DNA from: Tenrec ecaudatus
Lineage: Eukaryota; Chordata; Mammalia; Afrosoricida; Tenrecidae
Length of the DNA stretch: 64,000 nt
Assembly (NCBI RefSeq): GCF_050624435.1
Contig: NC_134539.1
Coordinates: forward strand, 119,023,525 to 119,087,524
Reading direction: 5' to 3'
A program made the translations under genes and the position numbers. Within the stretch, counting starts at the first letter, position 1; each line of letters begins with the position of its first letter. The notes under the pieces are model-generated. The model was not told the DNA's origin. It was given only the letters and a program-made list of their open reading frames with translations, and did no database searches. Of the stretch, positions 45,236 to 55,276 are shown piece by piece.

Positions 45236-45530
45236 CAACACAAGACCCTTTACTGCTTTAGCCGTCTGTCCTGCCTGCAGCCTGGGGAGTCGGGGAGAAA
45301 AGATGATGAGACAAATATGAAAGTCCCCCGACTAGAGTGACAAGTCCAGTGGCAATCAGAAGTGTGAGGAGTCCCTGTATTATAGGAATGAGAGGAAATA
45401 GGGACCCATCCTCTTTAAAAGCAGGGAGGTGACCCTGAGGATGTACCTGGAGCTCCCTGGAGCCACAGTTGGCTCTGACCATCAATTCCTGCACCCTGAG
45501 CTGAAGAAGATTGAGTCTTAGTAGCATCTC
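45236..45530. other. Intergenic, no gene recognised
   Basis: An 89-codon minus frame (45527-45258) contains a hydrophobic run (LLTLLIATGLVTLVGG) that might look like a membrane segment. It lacks promoter and splice context and is not recognisable. Confidence 0.4.
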
Positions 45531-45535
45531 TTATT

Positions 45536-45645
45536 GTGTTAAGTGTGATGGAGTCAGTTCCCACCCATAGTGACCCTATGCACAACCGAACAAAACACTG
45601 CCTGGTCCCATGCTGCTCGAGTAGAAACCTTATCATAAAATGACC
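45536..45645 (-). mobile_element. RTE LINE 3' tail fragment
   Basis: Antisense end of RTE: gatggagtcagttcccaccc, then aacactgcctggtcccatgc. Confidence 0.6.
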
Positions 45646-45703
45646 ACAATTTGGGTTGAGAAGTTGCCATCCCCTCTGGGCTGATGGGATCACATTTTAG
45701 ATT

Positions 45704-45922
45704 AGAAACAAAACAAAGCTCACTCCTATTGAGTCGAATCAGATGCACAGTGATCCCATAGAACTGAGTAGAACTTCCCCTATGGATTTCTGAAACTTTA
45801 ACTCCTTATGGGAATAGAAAGCCTCATCTTTTTTTTCTCAGAGTTGGCTGGTGATTTTGAACTGCTGACCTGGCTGTTAGCAGTCTAACACATAAACCAT
45901 TATGCTACTAGGGCACCTCTTA
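45704..45922 (-). mobile_element. AfroSINE
   Basis: Antisense copy: gagtagaacttcccctatgg, ttttgaactgctgacctggc and the attatgctactagggcacc head. Confidence 0.85.
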
Positions 45923-46231
45923 CATTATGGATAGAGTGTCAGAATATCTAATTCATGCTTACTTCATTTACTAAACGGAGTTCACATCCTACATCCATGT
46001 TACACCTATATCCTCTGGATTGTCATTAAATAAGAATTTATTGACCATCCCATGTTTATGCAAAATAAGAAAACTACAATTTGTAATATGTCATAGCCAC
46101 TGCCCTCCTCACCAATCCTCCCTCCCATAGTCAGAGAGAAGGGGTGACAGGAGATCAAGGTCCATTTCCACCTTGAGTGGCAATGGATGGTTTGATTGGC
46201 AAAGAGTGGTGATGGATGGTTGGCAAAGGGG

Positions 46232-46368
46232 GCATGTGGTGATCACAGGTGAACGCCCTCAGACTCCATCCTGAACCTAATTGTGTTTTTGGCTCTTCGA
46301 TGAATGTCTGCTCTCATTTCAGTAGTTGATTTGGCTACCATATTGGCAAAACCACAGGGGAGACAGTC
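46232..46368. repeat. Dispersed duplicate block B upstream of CCL4
   Basis: Counterpart of 44598-44735 (tcacaggtgaacgccctcag, actccatcctgaacct, then tgatttggctaccatattgg). It is preceded by a local imperfect repeat of gatggatggttggcaaag at about 46185-46230. Confidence 0.7.
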
Positions 46369-46880
46369 ACATAAAAGATATGTGTGATGGGTGCGGTGAT
46401 GAAAGTGGCTTCAGGCTCTAGGAGAACAGAGGGGACACAATTCTGTTGGGAAAAACATCTGAGAAGGTTCTCAAGAGGAGGTGAGCATTTTTTGGTTGTG
46501 TGTTCAAGAGGCGACTGTTATCATTCTCCGTCTACAGTTACTCAGAAATGGTGTTGATCTTGAAACAATTGATATGGCTGAACTTCTGAGCACACGTCCT
46601 TTGAATTCTTGGTTTATCATTTCACAAGTATAAAGACAACATTGTTGTTGGGACCTTCGTGAAGAGACGCTGCAACTCCACGGCCAGAGTCTAGGTAGCA
46701 AGTCAAGAGTCAAACTCATTGGGTAGCTGCATGACTCTACCAGGCCCCTCTAGAAGGTGTGAACATTTCATCCTTCCTCTGGGGCGTGTTCTCCCCAGTC
46801 TCGGTCACTGCCTTTGGTGCACCACTTCCCTCTAGGGTACCGCGAATTTCCCCCCACTCCACCTCCCTCCTCTTTCCTCT

Positions 46881-46988
46881 GTGATGTCAGAGCTCTGGGG
46901 GGAGAGAAGCTGTTTGAAACTCCTCACTCTCAGCTAGCTTCAGTTTCCTTATCGACACCATGACATCATCTCTACCCTGGAAATTCCA
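46881..46988 (+). promoter_or_regulatory. CCL4 proximal promoter: CRE/ATF-like and kappaB-like sites
   Basis: A tgacatcatc motif (46961-46970) lies about 95 bases upstream of the predicted start. This is the position and sequence type of the ATF/CREB site known in the human CCL4 promoter. A second, inverted CRE-like gtgatgtcag lies at about 46881-46890. A kappaB-like ggaaattcca is at 46979-46988. Function is inferred from the known human promoter. Confidence 0.65.
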
Positions 46989-47032
46989 CTCACCCTCCTG
47001 CGCTCCCACCTCTGTCCAAGGCCCCAAGGCCC

Positions 47033-47038
47033 TATAAA
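47033..47038 (+). promoter_or_regulatory. TATA box of CCL4
   Basis: TATAAA in the context ccctataaagagg, 28 bases upstream of an agcacaggac start region that matches the 5' end known for CCL4 mRNAs. Transcription therefore starts near 47061. Confidence 0.85.
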
Positions 47039-47138
47039 GAGGAGCTCCCAACTCAGTATCAGCACAGGACAGTCGGAGTTCTGAAGTTTCTGGATTCTGC
47101 AGTCTCAGCGTCTGGAAAGCCTGTCTTCAGCCAAGACC

Positions 47139-48473
47139 ATGAAGCTCTGCGTGGCTGTCCTCTCTCTGCTTGTGCTGGTGGCTGACTTCTGCTCTCCCGT
47201 CCTCAGCGCACCAAGTAAGTCCTCCCTTCCACCTAGGATTTCTAGAGTCAGGATTTATGCCAAGCCCACGACTCTAGTCGGGGTTGGTCTTCATCCAACA
47301 GTGGGACTTGAAGATGGAGCAAAAGGGAACTGAAGGATTCGAGATAGACTTCTGTTAACTGTAAATTAACTGGTAGACATTGAGTCACATTCAAGTGGCT
47401 GGGTGTGGACATATTGTTTTATTCGAGAAAAAAACGTTGAGACTAAGAAAGCCAGGCAGAATAATCGGCTACTTGATCAAATCTAGATCTCCCCATTTGT
47501 GAAACAAAGGGAGCTGGACATTAGCACTGAGATTCAATCTAAATCCAATCTTTCAGATGTCTTCCATGGGAACCTCTAGTCAGTAAGACTCCCACTCAGG
47601 GTACGTGAGATCATGTAGGAGACCAACCGTGTTTAGGGTTCTGGTGGCGCCAGAGGAACGTTGACAAATGAGCAGCTCACGTGAAATGCGTGGCTCCCTC
47701 CCCTTTCTCCTCAGTGGGCTCCGACCCTCCGACTGCCTGCTGCTTCTCCTATACCCTGCGGCAACTTCCTCGGAACTTTGTGATGGATTACTACGAGACC
47801 AGCAGCCTCTGCTCTAAGCCAGCTGTGGTGTAAGTATCTCCGGGAGGTGAGGGCAGAGGCAGGAGGATCGGAAAGGCCCAAGCAACAGGGAAGTGAGCCC
47901 TCTGAGCAGAAGCCCTGTTGTCCAGGGAGCAGTGCTGACATAGGTCACATGGGGGGGCTTTTTGAGTCCCGTGGGGGCGGGAAAGAGTCAAGGGAGCAGA
48001 AGGGCTTCCTGAAGAGAAGTTAACCACGGGTCAGGAAACTAGAAAAAGTGTTTTTAAAAGGTCACAGAGGTTTGAACTGATTTTTAAAAGTCATGCTGGA
48101 AAATGTGTAGAAAAGTCATTGCTCAGGTCAGTAGGAGATATTAATGGCAAGACTCACTGATATCCAGTTTAAGCAACCCTAAACCATCATTGAGTCCAAG
48201 GAGGAGAAGTTACGGGGAGTCTTACTTCAGTGTCACCCCTAGGACCTCCATCCACTAGAGCTGCCTTATGTGCGCCACCAAGGATGGTGTTCACATCGGG
48301 GAGACACAGGCTGCAGGCAGAGAAGAGCCCCAGATGTCCTCAGAGGTTCCTTGGGATTTTAACTTACCCACTTCTTTGTCCCCAGATTCCAAACCAGAAG
48401 GGGCAAGCAAATCTGTGCCAACCCCAGTGACCCCTGGGTCCAGGAGTACGTGGATGACCTGGAACTGAACTGA
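47139..48473 (+). CDS. CCL4: CCL4 (MIP-1beta) CC chemokine
   Basis: Encodes a secreted CC chemokine that signals through CCR5. Three coding exons: 47139-47214, 47715-47829, 48386-48473, with donors GTAAGT and GTAAGT and standard AG acceptors. Exon lengths 76, 115 and 88 give 92 residues plus stop, the human length. Signal peptide is about residues 1-23 ([20 protein letters not shown]). The mature protein starts near [20 protein letters not shown]. Cysteines are at 34, 35, 58 and 74. The [13 protein letters not shown] core is conserved. The basic cluster RRGK at 68-71 fits the family's GAG-binding BBXB site. The end reads [12 protein letters not shown]. Both splice phases match CCL3, as expected for tandem-born paralogs. 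The only in-frame start is the first ATG after the TATA-set leader. Confidence 0.97.
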
Positions 48474-48631
48474 GCCCGCCGAGAGCAGCACGTCTCCAAA
48501 GAAGGACACGCAAGCCTGGGCATTGCTCCGTGAGCCACATCCTCTCCACACTCAGGATTCCTCTCAACATGCCCTATTCGTTCTCTTAATTTAATCTTGA
48601 TGTGTTATTTTAATTGGTGACATTTGTGATT

Positions 48632-48636
48632 ATTTA
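48632..48636 (+). promoter_or_regulatory. AU-rich ATTTA motif in the CCL4 3'UTR
   Basis: A single ATTTA in gattatttatgtctg, within an A/T-rich part of the 3'UTR. It is likely part of the mRNA instability element shared by inflammatory chemokines. The element is weaker here than in CCL3. Confidence 0.5.
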
Positions 48637-48757
48637 TGTCTGTGTTACTGACTCCCACCTGTCCCCCATGGGGACGGTCCATCACTACCCTTTCTCTGCT
48701 ACTGCAGGTACCTCAGTCCTGTCGATGGACTCCATGTGTTTGCATAAAGACCAAACA

Positions 48758-48763
48758 AATAAA
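48758..48763 (+). terminator. Poly(A) signal of CCL4
   Basis: AATAAA in caaacaaataaaatttt, about 285 bases past the stop codon. Cleavage is expected near 48780, before a T/G-rich stretch (gacagtttctttgtggtttt). Confidence 0.85.
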
Positions 48764-48849
48764 ATTTTGTAATAATTGCAGACAGTTTCTTTGTGGTTTT
48801 CTTCTGTATTTGGGGGCGAAGGGAATTGCCGGATAGGGGCCAGCGCAAT

Positions 48850-49240
48850 GCTAACTTCTCAGGCGAAGGGTCTATGGTTCCAACTCATTAGCCACTCTAC
48901 AGGAGAAGACCAGGCAATCCGCTCCTGTCGAGTCGCCTAAACCAACCAAACCCATTGTCAACAAGGCCATGCTGACTCATAGCCTCGTCAGGGTCATGAG
49001 GAGTTGGGAACGACTTGATGCAACATAACAGCAACTTTAATATGGATAGACTCCTGGGTGGAACAAACAATTTGCACTTAGCTACTAACCCAAAGTTTGG
49101 CTGTTCAAACCCACCCAGAGTCACCACAGAAGAAAAACCTGGCAATCTACTGTCATGAAATGACAACCTTTGAAACCCACAGAGTGCAGTTCCTCTCTGA
49201 TCCACAGGGAGGCTTCGTGAGCCAGAATTTACTCAATGAC
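48850..49240 (+). mobile_element. Two consecutive AfroSINEs
   Basis: Diverged sense copies in tandem. The first ends near 49025 (gagttgggaacgacttgatg). The second begins gactcctgggtggaacaaac and ends gagccagaatttactcaatg. Confidence 0.7.
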
Positions 49241-49244
49241 AAAG

Positions 49245-49835
49245 GGTTTTACTTAAAAAAAAATTATTAGGAGGGACAACAGTTTCAAAAAACAGTAGGA
49301 AAGAGCAGTTACTTAGTTATTTCTGTGCACTCAGCTAAATACTCCAAATGCATGACTTCCCTTAATATTTCAAGAAGGATATTGAGGGTTTAAGGCTTGT
49401 GTGGACTAGACTGGGCCATGCCTCCTGGTGGTTTTGCAGTTAGGATGGCGTCACCCACCCCTCCCCCAATGAGATCTGAGAGACGGTAATCACTTCCATG
49501 GCGACATCTGCTATGAGCAGCCAGTTAATGGAAATAGTGCTTTCTCGGGGCTGTGGCCTGCTTCCAAACATATACGGAGGTCCTGGCAAAGCGCTCCCTA
49601 ATGTTGGTGGAGCTCCATCCTGCCTCTGGTGTGCCATCCTCTGACCTCTGCTTCTTTAGACGGGAGTCAACAGCCTTCCTTTTGACCTGCCACCCTTGGA
49701 TTTGTTTGCCGCAGCAACCAGCAGCCTGCTGTCTGACTCATGTGCTGATCTTGGCTTCATTAGCCCTGCAACTGCTTGAGTTAGGAGACGCCTCCAGCCT
49801 CAAATCTGACCCACAGACTTAGAGCTGGCCAGTTT
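49245..49835. other. Downstream of CCL4, no gene recognised
   Basis: Unique-looking sequence. Frames on both strands are short. I searched it for further chemokine exons (CC motif plus DYYET core) and found none. Confidence 0.4.
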
Positions 49836-49839
49836 ATCT

Positions 49840-49910
49840 CCCTCCAAAAGTTCATGGAAAAATGCCATTATCTCCGAATTCCATTTGTTCATGAACTTTT
49901 TGAAATGCCT
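49840..49910. mobile_element. Short mariner MITE
   Basis: Inverted ends ccaaaagttcatggaaaaat and ccatttgttcatgaactttt, then ttgaaatgcc, with about 20 bases between them. It has the same ends as the split copy around 38.7-39.9 kb. There is no coding capacity. Confidence 0.72.
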
Positions 49911-50294
49911 TCATCCATGGACCTGTTACTGGTTTTGCTTCGCTAGAAAAGTCAATCCAAGGCAGCTTTGCCTGAGGGAGGGGACAGATTTGATACCCGC
50001 AGAGGTGTGGAGGGGCCGGCAGCAAAGGAGCTGCCTGCCTTAGCTTCTGCTTTTATTTACCTAGTACAGATCTGATCAATATGCTAGCTCCTGGCCACAC
50101 GTGGCTATTTAAATTCACTTAGATTTCATTCAAGTTGTATTAAGTTCCTCAGTCTCACGAGTGACATTTCAAGTGCTCAATAGCCATCCGTGACTGATGG
50201 CTATTATATTGGACAGTGCAGACCCCGAACATTTCCATCGTCGCAGAAGGTTTTATTGCACATGATGTCGTAGAATATTATCAGGGCCGAGAAT

Positions 50295-50480
50295 AAGGCT
50301 TTCCTTGCAGGTACAAATGATGACTCATTCAATCACTAACCCAAAAGTTGGCTGTTTGACCCCAGAGGTGCCTGAGAAGAAAAGACTGCAGGTCTGTCTC
50401 CAATCCTGGAAATCCTGTGAAGTGTAGCTCTACCCGGCAAGACATGGAGGCACCATGAGACTGTCCATGTGGTCATTGGT
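50295..50480 (+). mobile_element. AfroSINE, diverged
   Basis: Sense copy: aatcactaacccaaaagttg, then gaagtgtagctctacccggc. Confidence 0.65.
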
Positions 50481-50599
50481 GTGCCTTAGGCTTTACAGGC
50501 AACGACAAGAGGAAGTAACTCCGGTGGCCGGAGAAGCTATTTTGTGGTCGGTAGAGAAAGATATACAGCTGATCCTGAGGGAGGGAGTGAAGAGGTCAG

Positions 50600-50845
50600 A
50601 TGAACCTGAGACCTGAGAAAAGGTGTGGATCTCTGGAGTCGGCTGAATAAGGGGCCCCAACGTGTCCATCCATGCCCTGAAACCTGTGACTGCTACCGTG
50701 CTTGGTAAAATGAACTTTGCAGATGTGATCGAGTTAAGGGTCTTGTGGTGAGAAGATGATCCTGGATGACGCAGGGGAGACCTGAGTGTAATCACAGATG
50801 TCCTTATACGAGGGAGCTATTAGACAATTTTACTAAGAAGAGGAG
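50600..50845 (+). mobile_element. Old MLT1-type MaLR LTR fragment
   Basis: Fossil class III LTR piece. Landmarks: gaataaggggccccaacgtg, ctttgcagatgtgatcgagt, aagatgatcctggatgacgc and atcacagatgtccttatacg. It is strongly diverged and so of ancient placental age. Confidence 0.7.
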
Positions 50846-50869
50846 AAGGGAATGTGACAACTGAAGCAC

Positions 50870-51337
50870 TGTTAGGTCTCTCTCTCTGGGACTAGATTCC
50901 AGCCTCGGTCCTTGGCTCCGTGCGAGAAAGATTTCCTGCCGAAGCGGGGCTCTTGATCCAAGTGAATTTAATAAGAATTAAAAGAAGCATCAGGTTTTAC
51001 GCGGCACCCATAGGATTCCTCTGACCACGCGGCCTGGCAGAGACTACCGCAGGTCACACAATGATCTCTCTCCTCCCAAGAAGAGGACCAGACCACCAAG
51101 CAAGATAAGCCCCTCTCCCTTCCTGTCCCTGCCTTTTCAAGGGTTCCCAGGGGAGTCGTGGTGAACGACCCCAGGTTGATCCCATTGGCTGAATTGCAGT
51201 CACCTGGCCCAGGTGGGCTGCTCCAGGTGTAACGCCCATCTAGGCCCACCGGCGGGAAAATCTAGCTTTTTCCTTTGCTGGCTCTCCTGGGCATGCATAA
51301 ATGGACTTCCCAATTCCCTAGGCTAAGCTACCTAACA
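50870..51337 (-). mobile_element. Solo LTR, class I (gammaretrovirus-like)
   Basis: Fossil LTR of 468 bases with TGTTAGG...CCTAACA ends and 4-base flanking repeats gcac (50866-50869 and 51338-51341). A four-base duplication is typical of class I elements. The minus strand holds a U3-like part at the right and an AATTCTTATTAAATTCAC R region near 50966-50983. No internal part remains. It lies just downstream of an MLT1 piece. It looks complete from end to end and is probably moderately young. Confidence 0.85.
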
Positions 51338-51394
51338 GCACCATGCCCCAGTGTTGACTTTATAGTCGGAGAAATGGGCCAGGAAAGGCAAAAC

Positions 51395-51740
51395 CCCTGC
51401 TAGGAGAGTGAGGGAGGGGGAGGGGGCAGCGATGATAGGGATCTACATCTAAACTCCACCCTGGGGGATGGACAACAGAAAAGAGGGTGGAGGGAGATGC
51501 CGGACAGTGTAAGATATGACAAAATAATAATAATTTATAAATTATCAAGGAATCATGAGGGAGTGGCGAACAGGAAGGGAGGGGATAAAATGAGGAGCTA
51601 ATACCAAGGGCTCAAGCAGAAAGCAAATGTTTTGAGAATGATGATGGCAACAAATGTACACATGTGCTTGATACAATGGATCTATGTATGGATTGTGATA
51701 AGAGTTGTATGAGCCCCAAATAAAAAATATAAAAAATAAT
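51395..51740 (+). mobile_element. L1 3' end
   Basis: Sense L1 tail: gatgataggga to tctacatctaaac, ccaagggctcaagcagaaag, gagttgtatgagccccaaat and an A-rich end. Confidence 0.8.
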
Positions 51741-51950
51741 AAAGAAATGTGAAATGTGCAAAGGAGAAAAAAAAGCACCACATTAGAAGTTGGCGGAGAA
51801 ATGAGTCTTCGCCTACAGCCTCTGCAGACAGTGTGGCCTTGATAACACCTTGCTGTTTGGCTCATTGAAAATGGTGGTGGACTTTGAGTTTCCAAACAGG
51901 AGGGAACAAATGTATGTCACTTAAACTCTCAGCTTTGTCACTTGTCTTAG

Positions 51951-52493
51951 TGTCCCGTCCGGCTGGACGTTCACCGTGGGTCCTGGGGGAGAGAGTGGGA
52001 ATTGGGGGGGGGGGGGTAACAAGAGGCACGGAGAATGAGGACAAGACAATATCCTGATCAAGTCCTGTTTTAATGAACAAAGAGTCACAGCTTATAAGGG
52101 CCAGCCAAGGGGGCAGCCTCAGCTGCACATGCAGATTAGGCTACCTTGGCAACAGGCCAATCAGGGAGTTCAGGGGAGCGTGCCCTGCCCATGAGTCAGT
52201 AAGGGCTTACAGTCTTCAATTAGGTACGCAGAGGAGTGGCATGTACATGCAAATCAAGCATAGGGGAAGACGATCTTTTGCCCAATCATGGGGATGCAGG
52301 ACACGGGTGTTTATCTAAAGAGCATCACCCCTTCTTTGCTCAAGCTTTACAGCTGCAGTGCTCTGTCACGTAGGCTGGGGTAGAAGAATGCCCAGAGCTC
52401 AGGCTAATAAATTCCAAGTAATGGCCGGGCCTCACGGCTCCAGGCAAGTCCTAATAAATTCCAAGCAATGGCCGGGCCTCATGGCTCCGGACA
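51951..52493 (-). mobile_element. Solo LTR, probably class II (betaretrovirus-like)
   Basis: Fossil LTR of 543 bases with TGTCC...GGACA ends and flanking cttag repeats (51946-51950 and 52494-52498). The minus strand shows a TATAA-type box (about 52098-52093) followed by an ATTAAA-type signal (about 52077) and a U5 ending in gtccagccggacgggaca. A 5-base repeat is compatible with class II or III; the R-U5 layout favours class II. It carries an internal tandem duplication of about 51 bases at its right end. No gene content remains. Confidence 0.78.
52405..52490. repeat. Tandem duplication inside the LTR (two units)
   Basis: The block ctaataaattccaagtaatg, gccgggcctcacggctcc recurs immediately as ctaataaattccaagcaatg, gccgggcctcatggctcc. 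It lies in the U3 part of the LTR. Duplicated U3 enhancer blocks are common in retroviral LTRs. Confidence 0.85.
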
Positions 52494-52499
52494 CTTAGC

Positions 52500-53920
52500 G
52501 GCTCTGGGACGCGAACACAATCACCTAATTGAAGAGTCACCGACATTGGCCCTTCTCTTCCTAGTCCCTGCAGCTTAGAAAGGAGTGTTCTAGAAGTTGA
52601 ACTGAAATCCATCTGCACGGCCAACCCAGCACGAGGTGGACACATTCTGAGACGGTGGACGATAATGAAAGGGGCACTACCAGGAGGACGGTCTGTTCCA
52701 GCAGAGGATGGCATTGGTGTGGGCAGTGACTTAGGGGCTATCAGGGTGCGTGCTTGCTCTTCCGGAGACCCCTCTGGCTTTCTGGGGCGACGTGGACTCT
52801 GGTCTGGAAGATCTGAGAGGCCCATCGTTTTATGTGACTAAGGAACCGAGCAGTCAAGCCCTGACTTGCCTGTGTTCTGTTATTAGTTAGAGGTTAGGGG
52901 GAGGGCCAGCATCTGCTGCTTCTCTCCCACAGTGGAGTCCTTATCCCACACTCCCTGCCTCTGAGCAAACTAGAAGGGAATCTGCTCCGTTCAGCAAGGC
53001 TAGATTCCCAGGTGCCTCCCTTTCAGGAAAGCCACAGAAGGTGTGGTCACCTCCATGAAGAAATGGCATCAAGGACGCGGGAACACCCTGGTGGGCAATG
53101 TGGGACATTCCCTATTGCCAAACAGAAGGTGTTAGGTTTTTTCCACCTCTTCTTTCTTTCTCCTCTTTGCATACAACTTCCCTTGTCCACCCTGCCCCAG
53201 GGACCTGGGAGCTGCTCACTTGGCCTTCTGGTGGACGTTTCTCTAGGTTTCTGGGTGGGAACTCAAGGCAAACTGGGTGAGGGGAGACAAAGGGTGGAGG
53301 CTGCCATTTGTAACCAAGGTCTGGGGGGTCAGACTTTTGTTTTTCTCCTCTGTTTCTGGACTTCTCTCCCCACTGCCTGCTCCAGCTGTGGGGCTGTTTT
53401 CTCCAGAACGAGGGCACGCACACTCTCTGCTCTCTCCCTACTTCACTCTGTCTCCCCCCAAAACCTTTCCCTCATATTCCATTATGAGAGGCACTTTCCT
53501 CCCAGAAGGTCAGTCGCCAAGCAAGCGGAAGCAGGAATGAAGGAGGACGGAGGATGGGATTAGGGAAAGAAATCGGGTTCTTCCTGTGGGCACATGGCAG
53601 CTCTGAGGGGTGCTCTACACTCGCCCCGTGTGTCAGAGACCTGGGGGACTCACCGTGTCCCTTCCCCAGTTGTCTGCACCCTGTCTCCTTCCAGTCTCCT
53701 CTCTTCCTGGGTTCTCACTGAGGCCAGGAAAGTGGGAAAGAGGGGGGATTTAAGGAGAAATTTAGAGGCAATGTTGTGACTGCATGTTTCTAACAGATTC
53801 ATTTTTAGATGTGTGAAACGGTCGTAAAACACATAAATTCATAAAAATGAGAAATGAGCAAATCTTTCCTTTCCTTGTAATTGAAGGAAGAGACATCTCG
53901 CTTGAATAAGATCGTCTGAA
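52500..53920. other. Non-coding, no gene recognised
   Basis: The longest frame (183 codons, 53012-53563, plus) overlaps open frames in two other phases and on the minus strand, which is typical of GC-rich chance openness. It has no signal peptide, domain or splice context that I recognise. A distal regulatory region for the locus is possible, but nothing in the sequence proves it. Confidence 0.4.
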
Positions 53921-53964
53921 GGATTCTGTGAGTTGGAATCAACCAGATGGTAACAGACATGGAG

Positions 53965-54150
53965 ACACCACGGAGCCCCAGGTGGCACAAATAATTCAGT
54001 TGAAGGAGTGATGGGTCAGAGCCACCCGGGAACAGGAGAAGAAAGGCCCGGGGTGGGTCTCTGGAAGGTCATAGCCTGAGAACCCGACTGAGTTCCTCTC
54101 TGCAAAACATGCACGGGGTCACCATGAATAGGCAGCAGCTCAGCAGCTAC
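53965..54150 (+). mobile_element. AfroSINE, diverged
   Basis: Sense copy starting gagccccaggtggcacaaat and ending ggtcaccatgaataggcagc. Confidence 0.7.
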
Positions 54151-54931
54151 TTTTGTCTGGCTTTATGGAGACACTAGCTATGGGACCCCTGAACCTGGAT
54201 ATAAAGCCAGTAGTTTGATGACAGGAACCCAATGATCCTAAAGTAAATTGTTGGAGACTAAGTAATAGGAACTTTGTATACAATCCAAAAGGATAAAAGG
54301 ATATCCACTTAAAATGTTCTCCTTCTGTGTTCTATCCACCAGCTCCCATCTCGAGAAATAATGAACCACTATTGCCATTCTCTCCTGTATCATTCAGGGT
54401 CAACCACATTTTAAAAGTGTCAGAAAAGGAAAAAACCTAAAGCAATATTGAGGGCCTTAGATTTATCGTCTTAATCAAGAGTGAATTTTAAACCTCTCCT
54501 TGAACAGGCTTATATTTACAAACTTCCTGACAGTTGTTCTCTGGAAAAATTTAATTCAAATATAAAAGGCTTGTTAGAAATTATAATACCAAGCCATGGT
54601 AGTTTCAATCATGTTGCACATGGCTGATCTGGACACTGAATAAGGAAAATGGAAGAATTGATAAGTGGGTGCATCAGAGTGGTCGAGGGACAGCACTGGA
54701 GGCACAGTGTGGGAACTGTGCCTGATCTGACCCCATTGCTCCGGGGCAAACGCTAAGGGTGTGCGACACTGTGGCCAGGGGACCAGAGCAATGAAGCCCT
54801 CAGGGGATACAAAAAGTAGACTTTGTCACCCCAAGAGACTCAACCAGAAAACACTCCTCAAGGTCAACAAACAGACCTGGAAATAAGTATAGGCTTTTCT
54901 TTTTGTCATTGGTTTTGTTGTTTAGGTTTGC

Positions 54932-54969
<38 letters not shown>

Positions 54970-55260
54970 TATTCTTCTCTCTGTGTGTCTGTCTAGACAA
55001 GATAGGTGAGATAAATAATACAAAGGAGAAAATAACGGGTCTGATGTTTCTAGGGGCAAAACAGGAGAGGGTAACGTGGGGGAAAAGAAATGGGTTTTAA
55101 CAAACCCAGAGACAAGGGAACAACAAATGATCTAAACTATATGGCAAGGAGGGTGTAGGACGCTTGGTAGGGCTTGATCAAGGATCATGTAACCAAGAGG
55201 AAATACTGAACCCAAATGAAGGCTGAGCGTGATAGTGGAAGAAGAAGAGAATAAAAGAAA
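54151..55260. other. Non-coding, no gene recognised
   Basis: A/T-rich unique-looking sequence with a GT microsatellite. No exon was identified. Confidence 0.4.
54934..54967. repeat. (GT)n microsatellite
   Basis: About 17 uninterrupted GT units. Confidence 0.95.
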
Positions 55261-55276
55261 ATCAAGAAATAACTGG

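Noticed and set aside
45536-45645. RTE fragment as an AfroSINE
   Set aside because: The cactgcctggtcccatgc box belongs to the RTE tail, and the tRNA-derived part is absent.
53012-53563. 183-codon open frame as a novel gene
   Set aside because: Overlapping open frames in several phases and on both strands show GC-rich chance openness. No domain, promoter or splice context was seen.
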